From Hysterium pulicare CBS 123377 (Eukaryota; Ascomycota; Dothideomycetes; Hysteriales; Hysteriaceae): a stretch of 64,000 bases of DNA. The translations under genes were made by a program, and so were the position numbers. Under the pieces are notes generated by a model. The model made no database searches and had not been told where the DNA came from. It saw only the letters and a program-made list of their open reading frames with translations. This document shows, in pieces, positions 22,858 through 35,251 of this stretch. The number at the start of each line of letters is the position of its first letter. Position 1 is the first letter of the stretch. The DNA lies in assembly GCA_000467715.1 (NCBI GenBank), contig AJFK01000446.1, positions 81,077-145,076 of the forward strand. The letters are read 5' to 3'.

Positions 22858-25800
22858 ATGAGCAACGATCCAGCCAAGCCCATATCCGATGAGGAGGTGG
22901 TTGCCCTCGCCAAATCCGCTATCGAACAGTCACGCGAAGATATCAACCAGCGGACCGTAGCTGAGACACCAGCCGCCGGAAGGGATTTGCAACAACAACA
23001 GCCAGGAATCACGATAGATCTCGGTACAAAGAATATTTCGCGACTTCCGGAAGAGGTCATTGATGTGATCAGGACCGAGATCGAGAGGTTAGAAAGACTT
23101 TTCCAATCGTTTCACCACACAGGGTAGCCCGCAGCTTGCAGGCCGGGAACCCCACGTGAAATTCCGTCTGAAAGCTTCTGCTGACTTGATAGACTTGCTC
23201 TCTCGCATAACTTGTTGACTACTCTGCCTCTCCGATTGACAGAATGTACACGACTTCGTTACCTCAATGTTCGCTACAACTCGTTGCGCGAGATCCCAGA
23301 AGCCGTTCGTCCGACCATACCCCACAAACAGAATGAAATGGAGGGATATACTGATGCAGTACAGGTCCTACGTATGACATCCTTGGAGATCCTCGATGTC
23401 AGCAAAAATAGGATTCAGGTCATTCCAAAGGAGATCGCGAACTTGACTTCACTGAAAGTCTTGGCGATCCAAAAGAACAAGATCAAGGAGCTGCCTGTAT
23501 GCCTTGGCGATATCAACAGTCTGCTGGTGCTTAAGCTGGATGGCAACCCTATCACGTTTCCTCCTCCAGAAGTCTGCACCATCAAAGACAATACGCCGTC
23601 ACCTGCCAACGAGAATGAGAAAGATGCTGTTATCGCTACCCAAGTCAAGAAATTCATGAGACTGCATGCATCTAAAGAGAAACAAAAGGCCGAGTCGGAG
23701 AAACTTCGAATTGAATCAGAGGGCAGTGAGAGGTAATACGGTTTTCTTCATGATGGTTCTTCTTTGTGCTAAACCTCGGTAGTGAAAGCAATGTCGAGAC
23801 ACCTCGTCCATCAAAACGAATGGTAAGCGGTCGATTCCCGGTCAGGCCGAGCATTAGCAATTTGGACGGTTTCGGAGAAGGCAAACCAGAGTCTCCAGGA
23901 ATGGCCCCGCCACCAATCCCCACGAGGTCACATTACCGCGTGCAGTCACAGCAAAGCAGTGCGATGGTCCGAAGGCCGCCAATCTCCCCTCTAGTCCTGA
24001 GTAATGGCAATGAACGGAATCGGAGCCAGAGTGAAGGAGCTGGGTCTGCCACAGTCCGGGCTAAACGTATGGGCATATATACAAACAAGACTTCAGAACT
24101 TGGTTCTGTCGACGAGTTGCGACGTACTAGCCATTTTCGAGGCTTCAGCCAAGGCTATGTCGTTTCCGGAAACAATACCACGAACGGTATGTCGGGTCCA
24201 GCCACCGCCGTTGGATATGGAGATTCGGGAACCCAGAGAACGCAAACCCAGAGGCCGCTCTCGGATGTTCACGAACATAAACGAAGATCACGTGCGCCTG
24301 ACGTTGTCGTCGAAGCGGGCAAGAACTTTGTCTATGCAGTGTCTCAATTGCATAACACGGTATCCCACATGATGCGTGCCATCAAGAGGAGTGATCGAAG
24401 CAAAGAAGCATTGCGGAAAAAAGAGGAATTCCCTAGGCGCTTTGCCGCCGCTTACCGTCAAATTAGGATGCTGAACGACTTACTACGTAAATTTGATACC
24501 CTTGCTGAAGAGGATGAAGAAGAAGCTCAAAAACTCTCTCAAGCCATCTATCTGTCGAGTTTGAGTTGCCTAGGCCACTTCATGTACATCAACATATCGA
24601 TTGCGGAAAATGCAGGCGAGATTTCTCAGAGCGGCGATCCACGATTCCTTCGAAGCTTTCTCCTCCTCCAACAAGGAAGCCTTATTGAACTGCGCAACGC
24701 CTGCTCAGTTATGGGAGCTGATTTCAAGGGTTCGACGGTGTCTAGTCGACGAACCCCTAGTGCCGCAGAAACTGTATCCAGTCTTCGCCCGCCTCGGCCG
24801 CTGAAGACTAGACGTTTCCAGACTTCCCCCCCACAGCGGAATGGACATTACCAGATACCACCTCCCGTCTTGTTGAACAGCACCGACAGCAGTCGGACAA
24901 ACACCCTGACCAGCATCAGCGCGGCTACTCCGAGATCAGGAGAATCGTTTGCTACGTTGGCAACGGCAATGTCACGGACGAACACAATGCAAAGCAGCTT
25001 CGACGAGGCTGATGAGGACGCGCAATTTGACAGGATTTACTCCAAGTTGAGAACCGCCTGTGACTATTGCAGGGAGAACATGCCACAAATATTGAGGGGC
25101 CTGAAAAGCGCATACGAAATTATAAAGCGAGACCTTGGCTCTGAAGACTTGAAAATAAAGGTGTTAGGGGGTTTGATTGAGAAGAGTGACCACGTTGAGC
25201 GCATGACCTACCCATTATCGAAACGTCTATCTCAGATGCAACTAAAAGATCCCTTTGCCAGAAGCCAGTCTGACTTTTGGCAGCAATGTATGGGATTTAT
25301 CAAGGTTCGCTACACCCTCTCCCAGTATGCTGATAAGCTATTTGGCTCACTTGATTTTAGGCTTGGAGCGATTTAGCAGCCAGTACCGCCGACGGGCGCA
25401 ATCTCGGTCTTTTAAGTTCAGAAGTCAAGCAACTTATGAAACCTCTTCATAAAACGGTGAAGGACGCAAGCCTAGCTATCAATGACTCGCCTTGGTCACA
25501 CCTTACCGCTCAGCCAGGTACTATGGGCCCGCCGTCCTCCCTCCCATCCCTTACTTCGCGAACACAACCACCTCGCTTCCTGTCCAGCAAGTCGGGCCTA
25601 AGCATCGGCGGTGCCCAAAACTTCCCTGCTCCTCTCAATACGTCCATCACCTCAGTTGCATCCCAATTTTCTGCTCCACCTTACTCTAGCCAAAGCAGCA
25701 CAGGTTCTGGCTCCGTTGGATACGTTACTCCTGTTCCTGCGACGCCCCTTAGTGCGGCTTTAGGAGCAGCAGCTCAGGCGACGGTGCCAAACACTCCGAA

Positions 25801-25912
25801 TCAGATACCGAGCGCGAGCTCAGGAGGAGGGTCAAGTAATACTGGACCATTTGCGGGGAATGTCTTTGAGAGAGCGGACAGGCTGTTGAGCATGACGGCC
25901 AGGAGGGTTTGA
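22858..25912 (+). CDS. SOG2: SOG2-like leucine-rich-repeat protein of the RAM network
   Basis: Five exons (22858-23087, 23193-23304, 23365-23732, 23783-25304, 25361-25912) encode about 927 residues. The N-terminal part carries about five leucine-rich repeats (ITIDLGTKNISRLPEEV, LNVRYNSLREIP, ILDVSKNRIQVIP, VLAIQKNKIKELP, VLKLDGNPITFPP). The central region has the SOG2-specific domain, beginning near DVVVEAGKNFVYAVSQLHNTV and including NDLLRKFDTLAEEDEEEAQ. The tail is Ser/Pro-rich. In yeast, Sog2 binds the kinase Kic1 and supports activation of the NDR kinase Cbk1, which controls polarised growth and cell separation. The second intron is 60 nt with no stop in frame, so retention would add 20 residues in the LRR array; I remove it because the LRR spacing is regular only when spliced. 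The last intron joins FIK to AWSDLAAS. Confidence 0.93.
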
Positions 25913-27003
25913 GTTGACAATTGAGTTTAGTTCGTCATGTGCTTTTGGAGTTCCCATATCCTTGTTTCACAAGACAACCCGGCAACAATCGCGTCGCATG
26001 CCTTGCACTTGTTTGGCGTAATGGTCCTTGTGGCTTTTCATGTATTAGCGATGGCGCTGGATGGTGTTTTATTCGTGGTGATGTTATTTTCGTGGTGGTA
26101 AATGGGCAGCTTTCTCAATGTTGGTTTGAGGCCATTGAGACGGCTATATGGATGCATGATGGGGAAACGTGATAGCAGATGAATGGATATGGAAAGGGTT
26201 GTGGAAGGGGTTGTGGAAGGGGTTATGGAAGGATTCTAATTTGGGGCTGCATGTCTAGAGTGTGGAGAGGAGAAAAAGGAGAGGGAAGCAGATACTGGGC
26301 ATCATCCAGGAACCTTCGTTCGGGTCGCTATTATTTGACAACAGTCGCCGGTCGAGCTATAAGGAGTCTGGGCATAGCGACTTGCCAGTATACTGCTGAT
26401 GGATAGGGATACTGATGGTTCAGGATACTTATGCAAAACTCGTGAAGGAAACTATTCCATTTGACAACCTTTTTATTTCATGTGTGCTAGTCGCTTTCGC
26501 ATCCTACTCTGGAGACTGCTCACTCGGACGCACATTCGAACCCCACTTGTATCTATAGTTATACGATATTTTGATCTCAGTATTAGAGATATACATATTA
26601 GTTTAGATATTTGCCTGGCTTGCCGTGGTTGCTCGCGAGGTCAAGTATATGGAAACCTCGTTGATCTACCAATTTGACCGAAGCTCCCCCATTCGCGAAT
26701 CAGAGCTGGCGTCATTTCACCACCCCAACGACAACCCAACCGTCGCATATTTTATGGGTCGCCAGCCCTCCTATAACTGCCCGGAAAATTTTCCATCAGC
26801 CTTCCTAACCTTCGAAATGCCCTCCTGATGTTTTCGAGAGGCAAGTTTGCGGCCATAGACAATTGTCCGGATGCATCAAGCTAACAAAAGCATGTGAAAG
26901 GCTCTTCAAGCCTCTACCTCGACTTCAACTTTGTATTCTTAAGCTCTAGACTGGACGAACACCCTACCGGTTCCTTCATATTTCCTTCGCGCATATCATA
27001 ATC
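25913..27003. other. SOG2 3' region and GUT2 promoter
   Basis: About 1.1 kb with no supported gene. A 13-nt tandem repeat near 26190-26232 probably lies in the SOG2 3' UTR. A CT-rich run just before 27004 fits a GUT2 leader. Confidence 0.45.
26190..26232. repeat. 13-nt tandem repeat (GGTTGTGGAAGGG-like)
   Basis: About three imperfect copies of a G-rich 13-mer in direct tandem. The G runs could in principle support a quadruplex in the transcript; this is speculative. Confidence 0.7.
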
Positions 27004-29353
27004 ATGGCTTCTCGGCGAGCGACCCGAATCCTAAAGCCGATTCTTTACACTGCCGGCGCTGGAGCCATTGGTGGAGGGGTGTTATACGCCGTATATCGAC
27101 CGAGAGATATTCCGGGTACAGAAGCTGCGGCAGTCCCACCGCCAACATATGGAGAAGGTGGCATATTTCGACCTCCGAAGTTCCCAGCTGTCAAGTCGCG
27201 AGATGAACAAATTGCGGAGCTGAAGCGCAGTGCTGGTGTAATTAGCGGAAATTTTGGAAAGGCAAAGAATGCTCTAGGAAGCTGGTTTGGAGGCAGCAAT
27301 ACACCGGCGCTTCAAGAGAAGGTCGAAGAGGACCCCTATGATCTTCTCATTATTGGCGGCGGTGCCACCGGCTCAGGGATTGCACTCGATGCTGTGACTC
27401 GAGGATTGAAGGTTGCTCTGGTCGAAAGAGATGATTTCAGTAGCGGAACAAGCAGTAAAAGCACAAAATTAGTTCATGGAGGCGTGCGATATCTTGAAAA
27501 GGCATTTTGGAATCTTGACTACAACCAGTAAGCACTTCTGGACAACGGCCTATTTATCGCGGAGCTCATGAAGAATTAGATACAAGTTGGTTAAGGAGGC
27601 TCTTCGAGAACGTCGATACTTTTTAGATACTGCTCCTCACCTTTCGTCTTGGTTACCAATCATGATACCTATTGATACATGGTGGAAGGCACCCTACTTT
27701 TGGGCCGGCACCAAAATGTACGATTTCCTTGCTGGCGCAGAGAATATCGAGAGCTCCTATTTCTTGACGAAGAGTAAAGCTCTTGATGCATTTCCTATGC
27801 TTAAGAAGAACGGACTCTTCGGCGCCCTTGTCTACTACGGTACGAGCATACTACCACGCCCTACGTAGATTAGGCTAACCTTGTCAGATGGTGCCCATAA
27901 TGACTCCCGGATGAACGTATCACTAGCAATGACCGCCGCACTTTACGGGGCGACCGTTGTTAATCATCTCGAAGTAACTGCTTTGGAAAAGGACGCATCG
28001 GGCAGACTCAATGGCGCTCAAGCTAAAGATTGTATCACTGAGTTGAATGGCAAGAAGGCTGAAGAGTTTACCATCAAGGCCAAAGGAATAATCAACGCTA
28101 CTGGTCCCTTCACTGATTCTATTCGCCATTTAGATGATCCCAGTGTCGAAACGATTGTTGCACCTAGTTCTGGCGTCCATGTCATTCTCCCTGGTTACTA
28201 TAGCCCTGCAAATATGGGATTAATTGACCCATCGACTTCTGACGGCCGAGTTATTTTCTTTCTCCCGTGGCAAGGAAATACTATTGCGGGCACTACGGAT
28301 ACACCAACTAGTGTTAAGAAGAACCCGGTTGCAGGCGAAGACGAAATCGAATGGATCCTAAAAGAAATCCGCCGTTATCTTCAACCCGAGATCAACGTTC
28401 GCCGTGGTGATGTACTTGCTGCCTGGTCTGGTATTCGTCCTCTAGTACGAGACCCGAAAGCAAGCAAAACTGAAGGCCTCGTCCGAAACCATCTTGTGAC
28501 CACATCTCCCTCAGGTCTACTCACATGTTCTGGAGGCAAGTGGACAACCTACCGGCAAATGGCCGAAGAGACTGTGGATGAAGCCATCAAAGAGTTCAAC
28601 CTGCAGGCTAAGCCTCTGTCTAGTGCACCACGTATCAGCGGCACCGAAGTGGAAGATGAAGCACCCCTTGATGGCACTTGTCAAACGCACCGCGTCCGTC
28701 TCGTTGGGGCTCATGGGTTCTCTAAAACATTGTTCATAAACCTAATTCAGCATTATGGCGTCGAAACCGAAGTTGCCAAATATCTCACCGCGGCTTACGG
28801 TGACAGAGCTTGGACCGTTGTCGCCCTATCCTCGCCAACTGAACATCGTTTCCCCGTCCGCGGCAATCGAATTTCTCCTTTATACCCCTTCATCGATGGC
28901 GAAGTCCGGTATTGTGTAAGACACGAATACGCGCAGACAGCTACGGATGTGATTGCGCGACGAATGAGATTGGCATTCTTGAATGCTCAAGCGGCGCTTG
29001 AGGCTTTACCAACCATCATTGACTTGATGGGCGAGGAGCTACACTGGGACTCGAAACGCAAAGAGATGGAATGGAAAGATACGATGGCGTATTTGGGGAG
29101 CATGGGCCTCCCCAAGGGCAAATTGACGCTGTCGAGGAAGGATGTCGAGACAGGAAAGGTAGGAAAGTATATGGATGAGGAGTATCAACTGTACGCTCGG
29201 CATGGTGAGTAGCTTCAAATGCTGACTAATCATGAATTGAATAAGAGACTAATAGCTTGTGCAGATAAACCCGACGAGTTGCTCGAGTCTGATTCCAAGT
29301 ATCCGAAGGGCCATAATCCGGTTATTGGGACAGAGTCGGGAGCAAACAAATAG
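27004..29353 (+). CDS. GUT2: FAD-dependent glycerol-3-phosphate dehydrogenase, mitochondrial
   Basis: Oxidises glycerol 3-phosphate to dihydroxyacetone phosphate and passes electrons to ubiquinone at the inner mitochondrial membrane. It serves glycerol catabolism and the glycerol phosphate shuttle. Four exons (27004-27527, 27580-27839, 27888-29204, 29265-29353) give about 729 residues. The N-terminus is a basic presequence followed by a hydrophobic segment (about 14-30) that may anchor the protein. The FAD-binding GGGATGSG lies at 118-125, followed by [21 protein letters not shown], the family signature. Downstream [17 protein letters not shown] and the DAO C-terminal domain ([20 protein letters not shown]) are intact. 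The last exon ([10 protein letters not shown] onward) is the least certain part, since the frame ends only 4 codons past its donor; the GTGAGT donor and CAG acceptor support it. Confidence 0.94.
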
Positions 29354-29933
29354 AGTTTTGAATGTTGGCCTGGTCTAGTCCAACTAGAAGATGCTTACAA
29401 GCATTTGTAGTCCTATTCATTGAGATGTTCTTGTCTATAGCATTTTATATCATGTTAGTATTTTGGAAACTCTTCGTAAAGTATATCCCCTTACTGTAGA
29501 TACTTTGCTTCAACAGGCAATGTCACAAAAATAGACAAGTACTATATATCTTTTGAAAATAGTTCAATATATCTAAAGGCTATTAGCCATCCTGAATGAG
29601 AAATTTGTTTAGTCATATGATCGGTTGCGACATGCCTTTTACACAATTTGTTGTAATGTATATAAATGGTAAACTATAGCTACAAAAGGGGGCAATTGGA
29701 CGAAACGTATGACTTGAGAAGTCTGTTCCAAGGAAAAAATAAGACTTGAATCCACGTTAAATGTCAAATGTCAAATGACTGCAATATGATTGGCTCAATG
29801 TTTCCCCAGACGCCAAGGCCTCTCGCATGCTCGGAAAGATGATGGGCGGGCCGACTTCGCATCTCCAGAAATTTTGAAGGAAAACAACCTTGGAACATCA
29901 AACCTCACGTACTGCCCTCTATCACTGGTGACG
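29354..29933. other. GUT2-ACO2 intergenic region
   Basis: About 0.6 kb of AT-rich sequence with a directly repeated ATGTCAAATG block near 29760-29777. No gene is supported. Confidence 0.45.
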
Positions 29934-32657
29934 ATGTGGGTGCAGGCTCTCAGGGCAGAGAGAGCTTTTGGCTTCAGGGTGAGTAAAGCTCTATATCCTC
30001 AATCTATCTTTTGCGCGGATTTTCTTGGGGCGTTGTATAAAACCCAGCTTTTGCGAATATGTTCAATTGGAGACTACGAAGCTTCTCTAAAGGCGTCCTA
30101 AGCAATTTTCCAATCCTATGATACTAACAGTTACTAGCCTTGCCTGAAGAAACTCTCCCGGGTGCCGAAAAGATGTTTAGCTACAACACAGGACATACCC
30201 CACTCCCAACTCGACATCGCCTCTCGAACACCGCCATACCCTAAGCTAATCACGAAGCTCTCCGAAGTACGTCGAGTACTGGGCTCTGAGAGACAATTGA
30301 CTCTAGCGGAGAAGATTCTCTATTCTCACCTGGAACACCCCGAAGAATCCCTCCTATCGAACACCGACAATGGCAAGGATATCAGGGGAAAGGCCAATCT
30401 CAAGCTGAAACCTGACCGTGTGGCTATGCAGGATGCTTCGGCTCAAATGGCTTTGTTACAGTTCATGTCATGCGGCCTTCCTTCGACTGCTGTCCCGGCG
30501 AGCATACACTGTGACCATATGATCGTGGGCGAGAAGGGTGCGGATACCGATTTGCCAAACTCGATAGCTGGCAACAAGGAAGTCTTTGACTTCTTGGAGT
30601 CTGCAGCGAAGAAATATGGCATTGAGTTCTGGCCGCCCGGTGCTGGTATCATCCATCAGTCTGTTCTGGAGAATTATTCGGCCCCTGGGTTGATGATGCT
30701 CGGGACGGATAGCCATACTCCGAATGCGGGCGGGTTAGGAGCAATTGCAATTGGTGTTGGGGGTGCGGATGCTGTGGATGCTCTTGTGGATGCGCCGTGG
30801 GAGCTCAAGGCACCGAGAATATTAGGTGTCAAGCTTGAGGGCGAGCTGAGCGGGTGGGCCTCTCCAAAGGACGTGATATTGCACCTGGCAGGACGGCTCA
30901 CTGTACGGGTAAGTGTTGCACCTGGATTTTACTTTGTGAACGAGAGTTGACCTGCCTGATAGGGCGGAACTGGATTCATCATTGAGTACTTCGGTCCTGG
31001 CGTGGACACCCTCAGCTCGACTGGGATGTCCACAATCTGTAATATGGGCGCTGAAGTCGGCGCAACCACCTCTCTATTCCCGTTCTCTCCCGGGCATGTT
31101 CCCTATCTAGAGGCAACTCACCGGGGTCCAATTGCGAAACTTGCCGCTCGAATTGCATCTGCCCCTAGCGCTGAGAATCTGCTTCGTGCAGACCCAGAAG
31201 CTAAATACGACGAAGTCCTCACCATCAATCTTTCTACGCTCGAGCCACATATCAATGGCCCTATGACTCCCGATCTCTCGACACCGTTATCTAAATTCGC
31301 CTCCGTGGTCGAAGAGAAGAGCTGGCCGAAGACTTTTGGTGCAGGTCTCATCGGCAGCTGTACTAATAGCTCCTACCAAGATATGACTCGAGCTGAAGAT
31401 CTAGTCAAGCAAGCCTCTGCTGCAGGCCTTACCCCAAAAGCTGATTTCTTCATTACACCCGGCAGCGAGCAGATCCGCGCAACACTTGACCGAGATGAGA
31501 CCCTGTCTACCTTTTCCTCAGCTGGTGGCGTCGTACTTGCGAACGCATGCGGTGTAAGTCAAGTCATCCCTATTAATATCACCAGAGTTTATTAACGTCA
31601 ATAGCCATGCATTGGACAGTGGACACGTACAGATGGCGTCAAAAAAGGCGAATCCAATGCAATCTTCACCTCCTACAACCGAAACTTCAGAGGCCGAAAT
31701 GACGGCAACGCTGCTACAATGAACTTCCTTGCGTCGCCAGAACTCGTAACTGCCATGTCCTACGCCGGCTCCACTACCTTCAACCCCATGACCGACTCTA
31801 TCTCCACCCCTTCAGGAACTCCCTTCCGCTTTTCTCCACCAAAAGGTTTCGATCTCCCCTCCGCTGGCTTCGCAGAAGGAAACCCAGAATTCCTCCCTAC
31901 ACCCGGCGTGCCAGATCCATCCGTCGAAGTCATCGTCGACCCGAAATCCACTCGTCTCGCACTCCTCGAACCCTTCGCTCCATTCCCAGACTCCGACCTT
32001 TCAGGGCTTAAGGTGCTGTACAAGGTCAAGGGACAATGCACAACCGACACAATCTCCGCAGCAGGTCCCTGGCTCAAATACAAAGGCCACCTCCCCAACA
32101 TATCCGAAAATACACTGATCGGCGCCGTCAATGCCGCCACGGACGAAGTAAACGTCGCCTACGACGTCGACGGCTCTAAATCCAGCATCCCCGAACTAGC
32201 GAAACGATGGAAGGAGCAAGGGAACGAATGGCTCGTCGTCGCAGAACACAACTACGGTGAAGGCAGCGCTCGCGAACACGCGGCGCTCCAACCACGGTAT
32301 CTAGGCGGACGCATCATTCTAGCGAAATCCTTCGCTCGCATCCACGAAACGAACCTTAAGAAACAAGGCGTTGTGCCACTCACGTTCGTCAATGAAACCG
32401 ATTACGATAAGATCGAGGCGTGCGATGAGGTTAGTACGAGGGGCTTACTGGATGTGTTGAAGAGTGGTGGGAAGGGAGACGTCGAGGTGGTGGTTAGGAA
32501 GAGAGGGAGTGGTGAGGAGGTGGTTGTTAAGACTCGACATACGTTGAGTCAGGATCAGTGTGGGTTTGTGCTTGCGGGGAGTGCGTTGAATTTGCTTGCG
32601 AGACGGGGGAGGGAGGGGAGGGAGGAGGTTGTTAGGGAGGTGGAGCTGACGGATTAG
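29934..32657 (+). CDS. ACO2: ACO2-like mitochondrial aconitase-family hydratase
   Basis: Aconitase-superfamily enzyme with all domains. The 4Fe-4S ligands are in [10 protein letters not shown] and ANACGPCIGQW, and the catalytic serine loop is in [25 protein letters not shown] and [22 protein letters not shown] are aconitase signatures. The protein resembles the second fungal mitochondrial aconitase (yeast Aco2, implicated in homocitrate dehydration in lysine synthesis) more than the TCA-cycle Aco1; which substrate it prefers cannot be read here. Exons 30138-30908, 30963-31553 and 31605-32657 are secure. The 5' exon is less so: the frame at 30138 lacks an ATG, so a presequence exon is needed. 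I prefer 29934-29978 ([15 protein letters not shown]) because of its GTGAGT donor and matching phase, giving about 819 residues. An ATG at 30059 with a weak GTCCTA donor is the alternative. Confidence 0.9.
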
Positions 32658-35251
32658 ATAGAGTTCTTAGAGGGATTGTTGAGCTAACGAGGGAGGGTTT
32701 TGGGATTTGAGATATGGTGAGAGTATGGATTGTTTGGTAGGTTTTGGGAAGGTGGACGCGATTCTAGATTATTGGGGGTTTTTTTCATGTGGATATTGCT
32801 TGGTTTCACTTGGTCTACTATGTATATCCCGCCTTCCCGAATTCCGAAAAGTTTGGAGACAAAAGATCCTATTCTAGAAGATCCTTACTATATCATTCTC
32901 TACGTTTCCCCCTTCGCTGCTTCTTCCTCCCGTGTACATACTCCTCAAACCGGTATTGTACATACGTCAAGTCTTTCTGTCCTCACCCAGCATACATTGA
33001 CCTAGAGTTTTTGCGGTCATCGGGTTCACTTGGCTTTACATGAAGCGGCCAAGAGTTTCCGATGGCGGGATTGCTTCTCGCTACTTTGACGAATATAGTC
33101 ATTTTGTGTGGGAGACGAAAGTGAGAAGCTAACAATGACAGGAAATTACCCGTGCATTCAAGCTTTGGAGATAATCCACCTACCTAGGAAACCCAGTAGT
33201 TGTTCCACATTACGAAAGCGGTTGCATGCAGCCTCGGATTCATGGTTTGCATACCGGTTGCATAAGACCGAAGCTATCAATACACTTCTTCCCTAGAAGA
33301 TTGTTGTTGGTGTGAGATGCCGTTACATCCCTCAAACAACATCGTAGTCGACGTTTTCCCGCTGAATGTCCGATCTCGAATCCGCTCTAGTTCCTTCGAG
33401 ATCGACAGCCCTGTCCGGAATCCTCCTTGTTTATGCAGTCAGCATCTGCACTGGATGCGGCATCTAGCAATAATGCTATTGGTCAGTTCGTATAGTTGTT
33501 GATCGTCGAGAAAACTTCACTGGGAAGCTTGCTCGCATATCGGATCGCAGGCAGGGAGACTGTCTCGGAGAACGATAAAATAGCTACCAGATTGTCTTTC
33601 CTGCATCAGGGATTCATCTCCTTCTCGTCGTTTCATCAAGTTGGACTAGTGGTGGTGGCGAACATGGTACAGACGGTCACTGCAGATAATCCTTCGTAAA
33701 AGGATTTTCTCTGGAGTAAGGACTGGTGAGGAGTCTGGGCCCCAGCGAGCAATGTGACCGCATATCATATATAGTTTTCGGCATGGATGCAGTGTCGATG
33801 AATTAAAGTATAAGGCCCACACGGGTAGCACAGTTGGCAGGTGTTGGTTAGGCGTCCAGCTTATGGGGTTAGGCCGCCAACGGACTATAGGCTCGCTCGC
33901 TCTTCGTACCTTTGTAACGTGGCCTACATTTTCGGGCACTTGGCTAGGTGGGGGTGATGAGCGTACGGTAGATTGATATGTACATGTGCTGAAGGATTCG
34001 GATTCCGGTTGAGTTTGGAAGGTCAGCGAATGTGTGATATGCAATGCGGCGGGAAGATTTCCTGCTGGTAGAGAGTGGACAGAGATTTGAACATTCTCGG
34101 ATTTCGTTAGGCGATGGGCTGTACGGATTTAGAAGGAAGCGATAATCAGATGCGTGTAAAGTAAGTTCGATCGCGGAGCTTATTAGTCCGGATAACAGAC
34201 CCGATGGTGCTCAATATGAGTCTGATATGTAACGATTGCGATAAACGAAGAGGTGAGATGGGAGGTTCCTTGTATCATTTGGTCGGTGCATTGCGGTGAT
34301 GCATTTGGCCATGCGAAAGAGAACCTTGAGATTTGAGAGTCCTGGCTTGTAGACTTGGCACGTGAGATTAATCAGAGAACCCAGAGCGAGCATTGTTAGA
34401 ATGGCCCTTGTCATCTAGTAAGCTGCGAATTTTTCGTAATCCATATAGAGAACTTGATATGTCGTCGATCTGTTTTCGCACGGAATGACTCAAATTGGAG
34501 TTCCAACAGGAAGGTCTCGGATGCACAGGCACGTCTTTGCATTGTCAAATGACTGGGTTGCGCTATTAGAGACATTGTAGGAAAGGAATCGCGATTTTAG
34601 GCGTCGTAGTAGTGATAATCCGTAGGCTCATTGCCCAGCGATAGATCACAATGTCGTCGGAACGGTAGGCTTGGTTTTACTACGAAGATCTTAGCAGTCA
34701 GTCATCGGACATGCACTGAAACATGAATTAACGCTCTTATAAGCAAGAATGATGAAGGCGGCTGCTTGTTGATGATGTATATATAATGGTATGTGGACGC
34801 CTTAGCTTTTTCCAGGAACAGTCTCGCATAAAGCGGACAACAGCGTGAAAGTAGTAAATTAAACAGGGCGAAGATGAACGCCGAGAACGGTGATCTAGAT
34901 TGTCAAAAACGAATCCATGGAGGTCGTACCTAATTTAATCAGGGCGTGATGACTGCACCTAGAGCGAGCATTTAGGATGATTTGCACCATTTTAGGTAAT
35001 ATTCAGCGATATCACCAAACTGGATAGGGCTGATTTCTCTGGTTTAGTGCGTGTCCTTGCCTTCGCGTGAACGCAGCTAGAATTTGGTAAGGTTCGTTTG
35101 TTCAGGTAGACTATGCGAACGTAAGGCTTAAGAAAGTTTGTTGTTGAGCCCAGGCCCTTCGCTTTCAGCCACATCGGACCACGCGAGCACGAAGAGCCTT
35201 TTTTGCTAGTTGGATGCCCTATATGCCCGACACAAAGTCTAAATCGCAGCC
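32658..35251. other. 2.6-kb gene-free region between ACO2 and YVH1
   Basis: Convergent 3' flanks. I found no convincing coding frame on either strand. Near 33826 there is a chance A-box-like TAGCACAGTTGG without a B box. Confidence 0.45.

Noticed and set aside
33826-33895. A-box-like TAGCACAGTTGG and nearby inverted GTTGGC/GCCAAC suggesting a tRNA
   Set aside because: No B box (GGTTCGANTCC) follows and no cloverleaf can be drawn.
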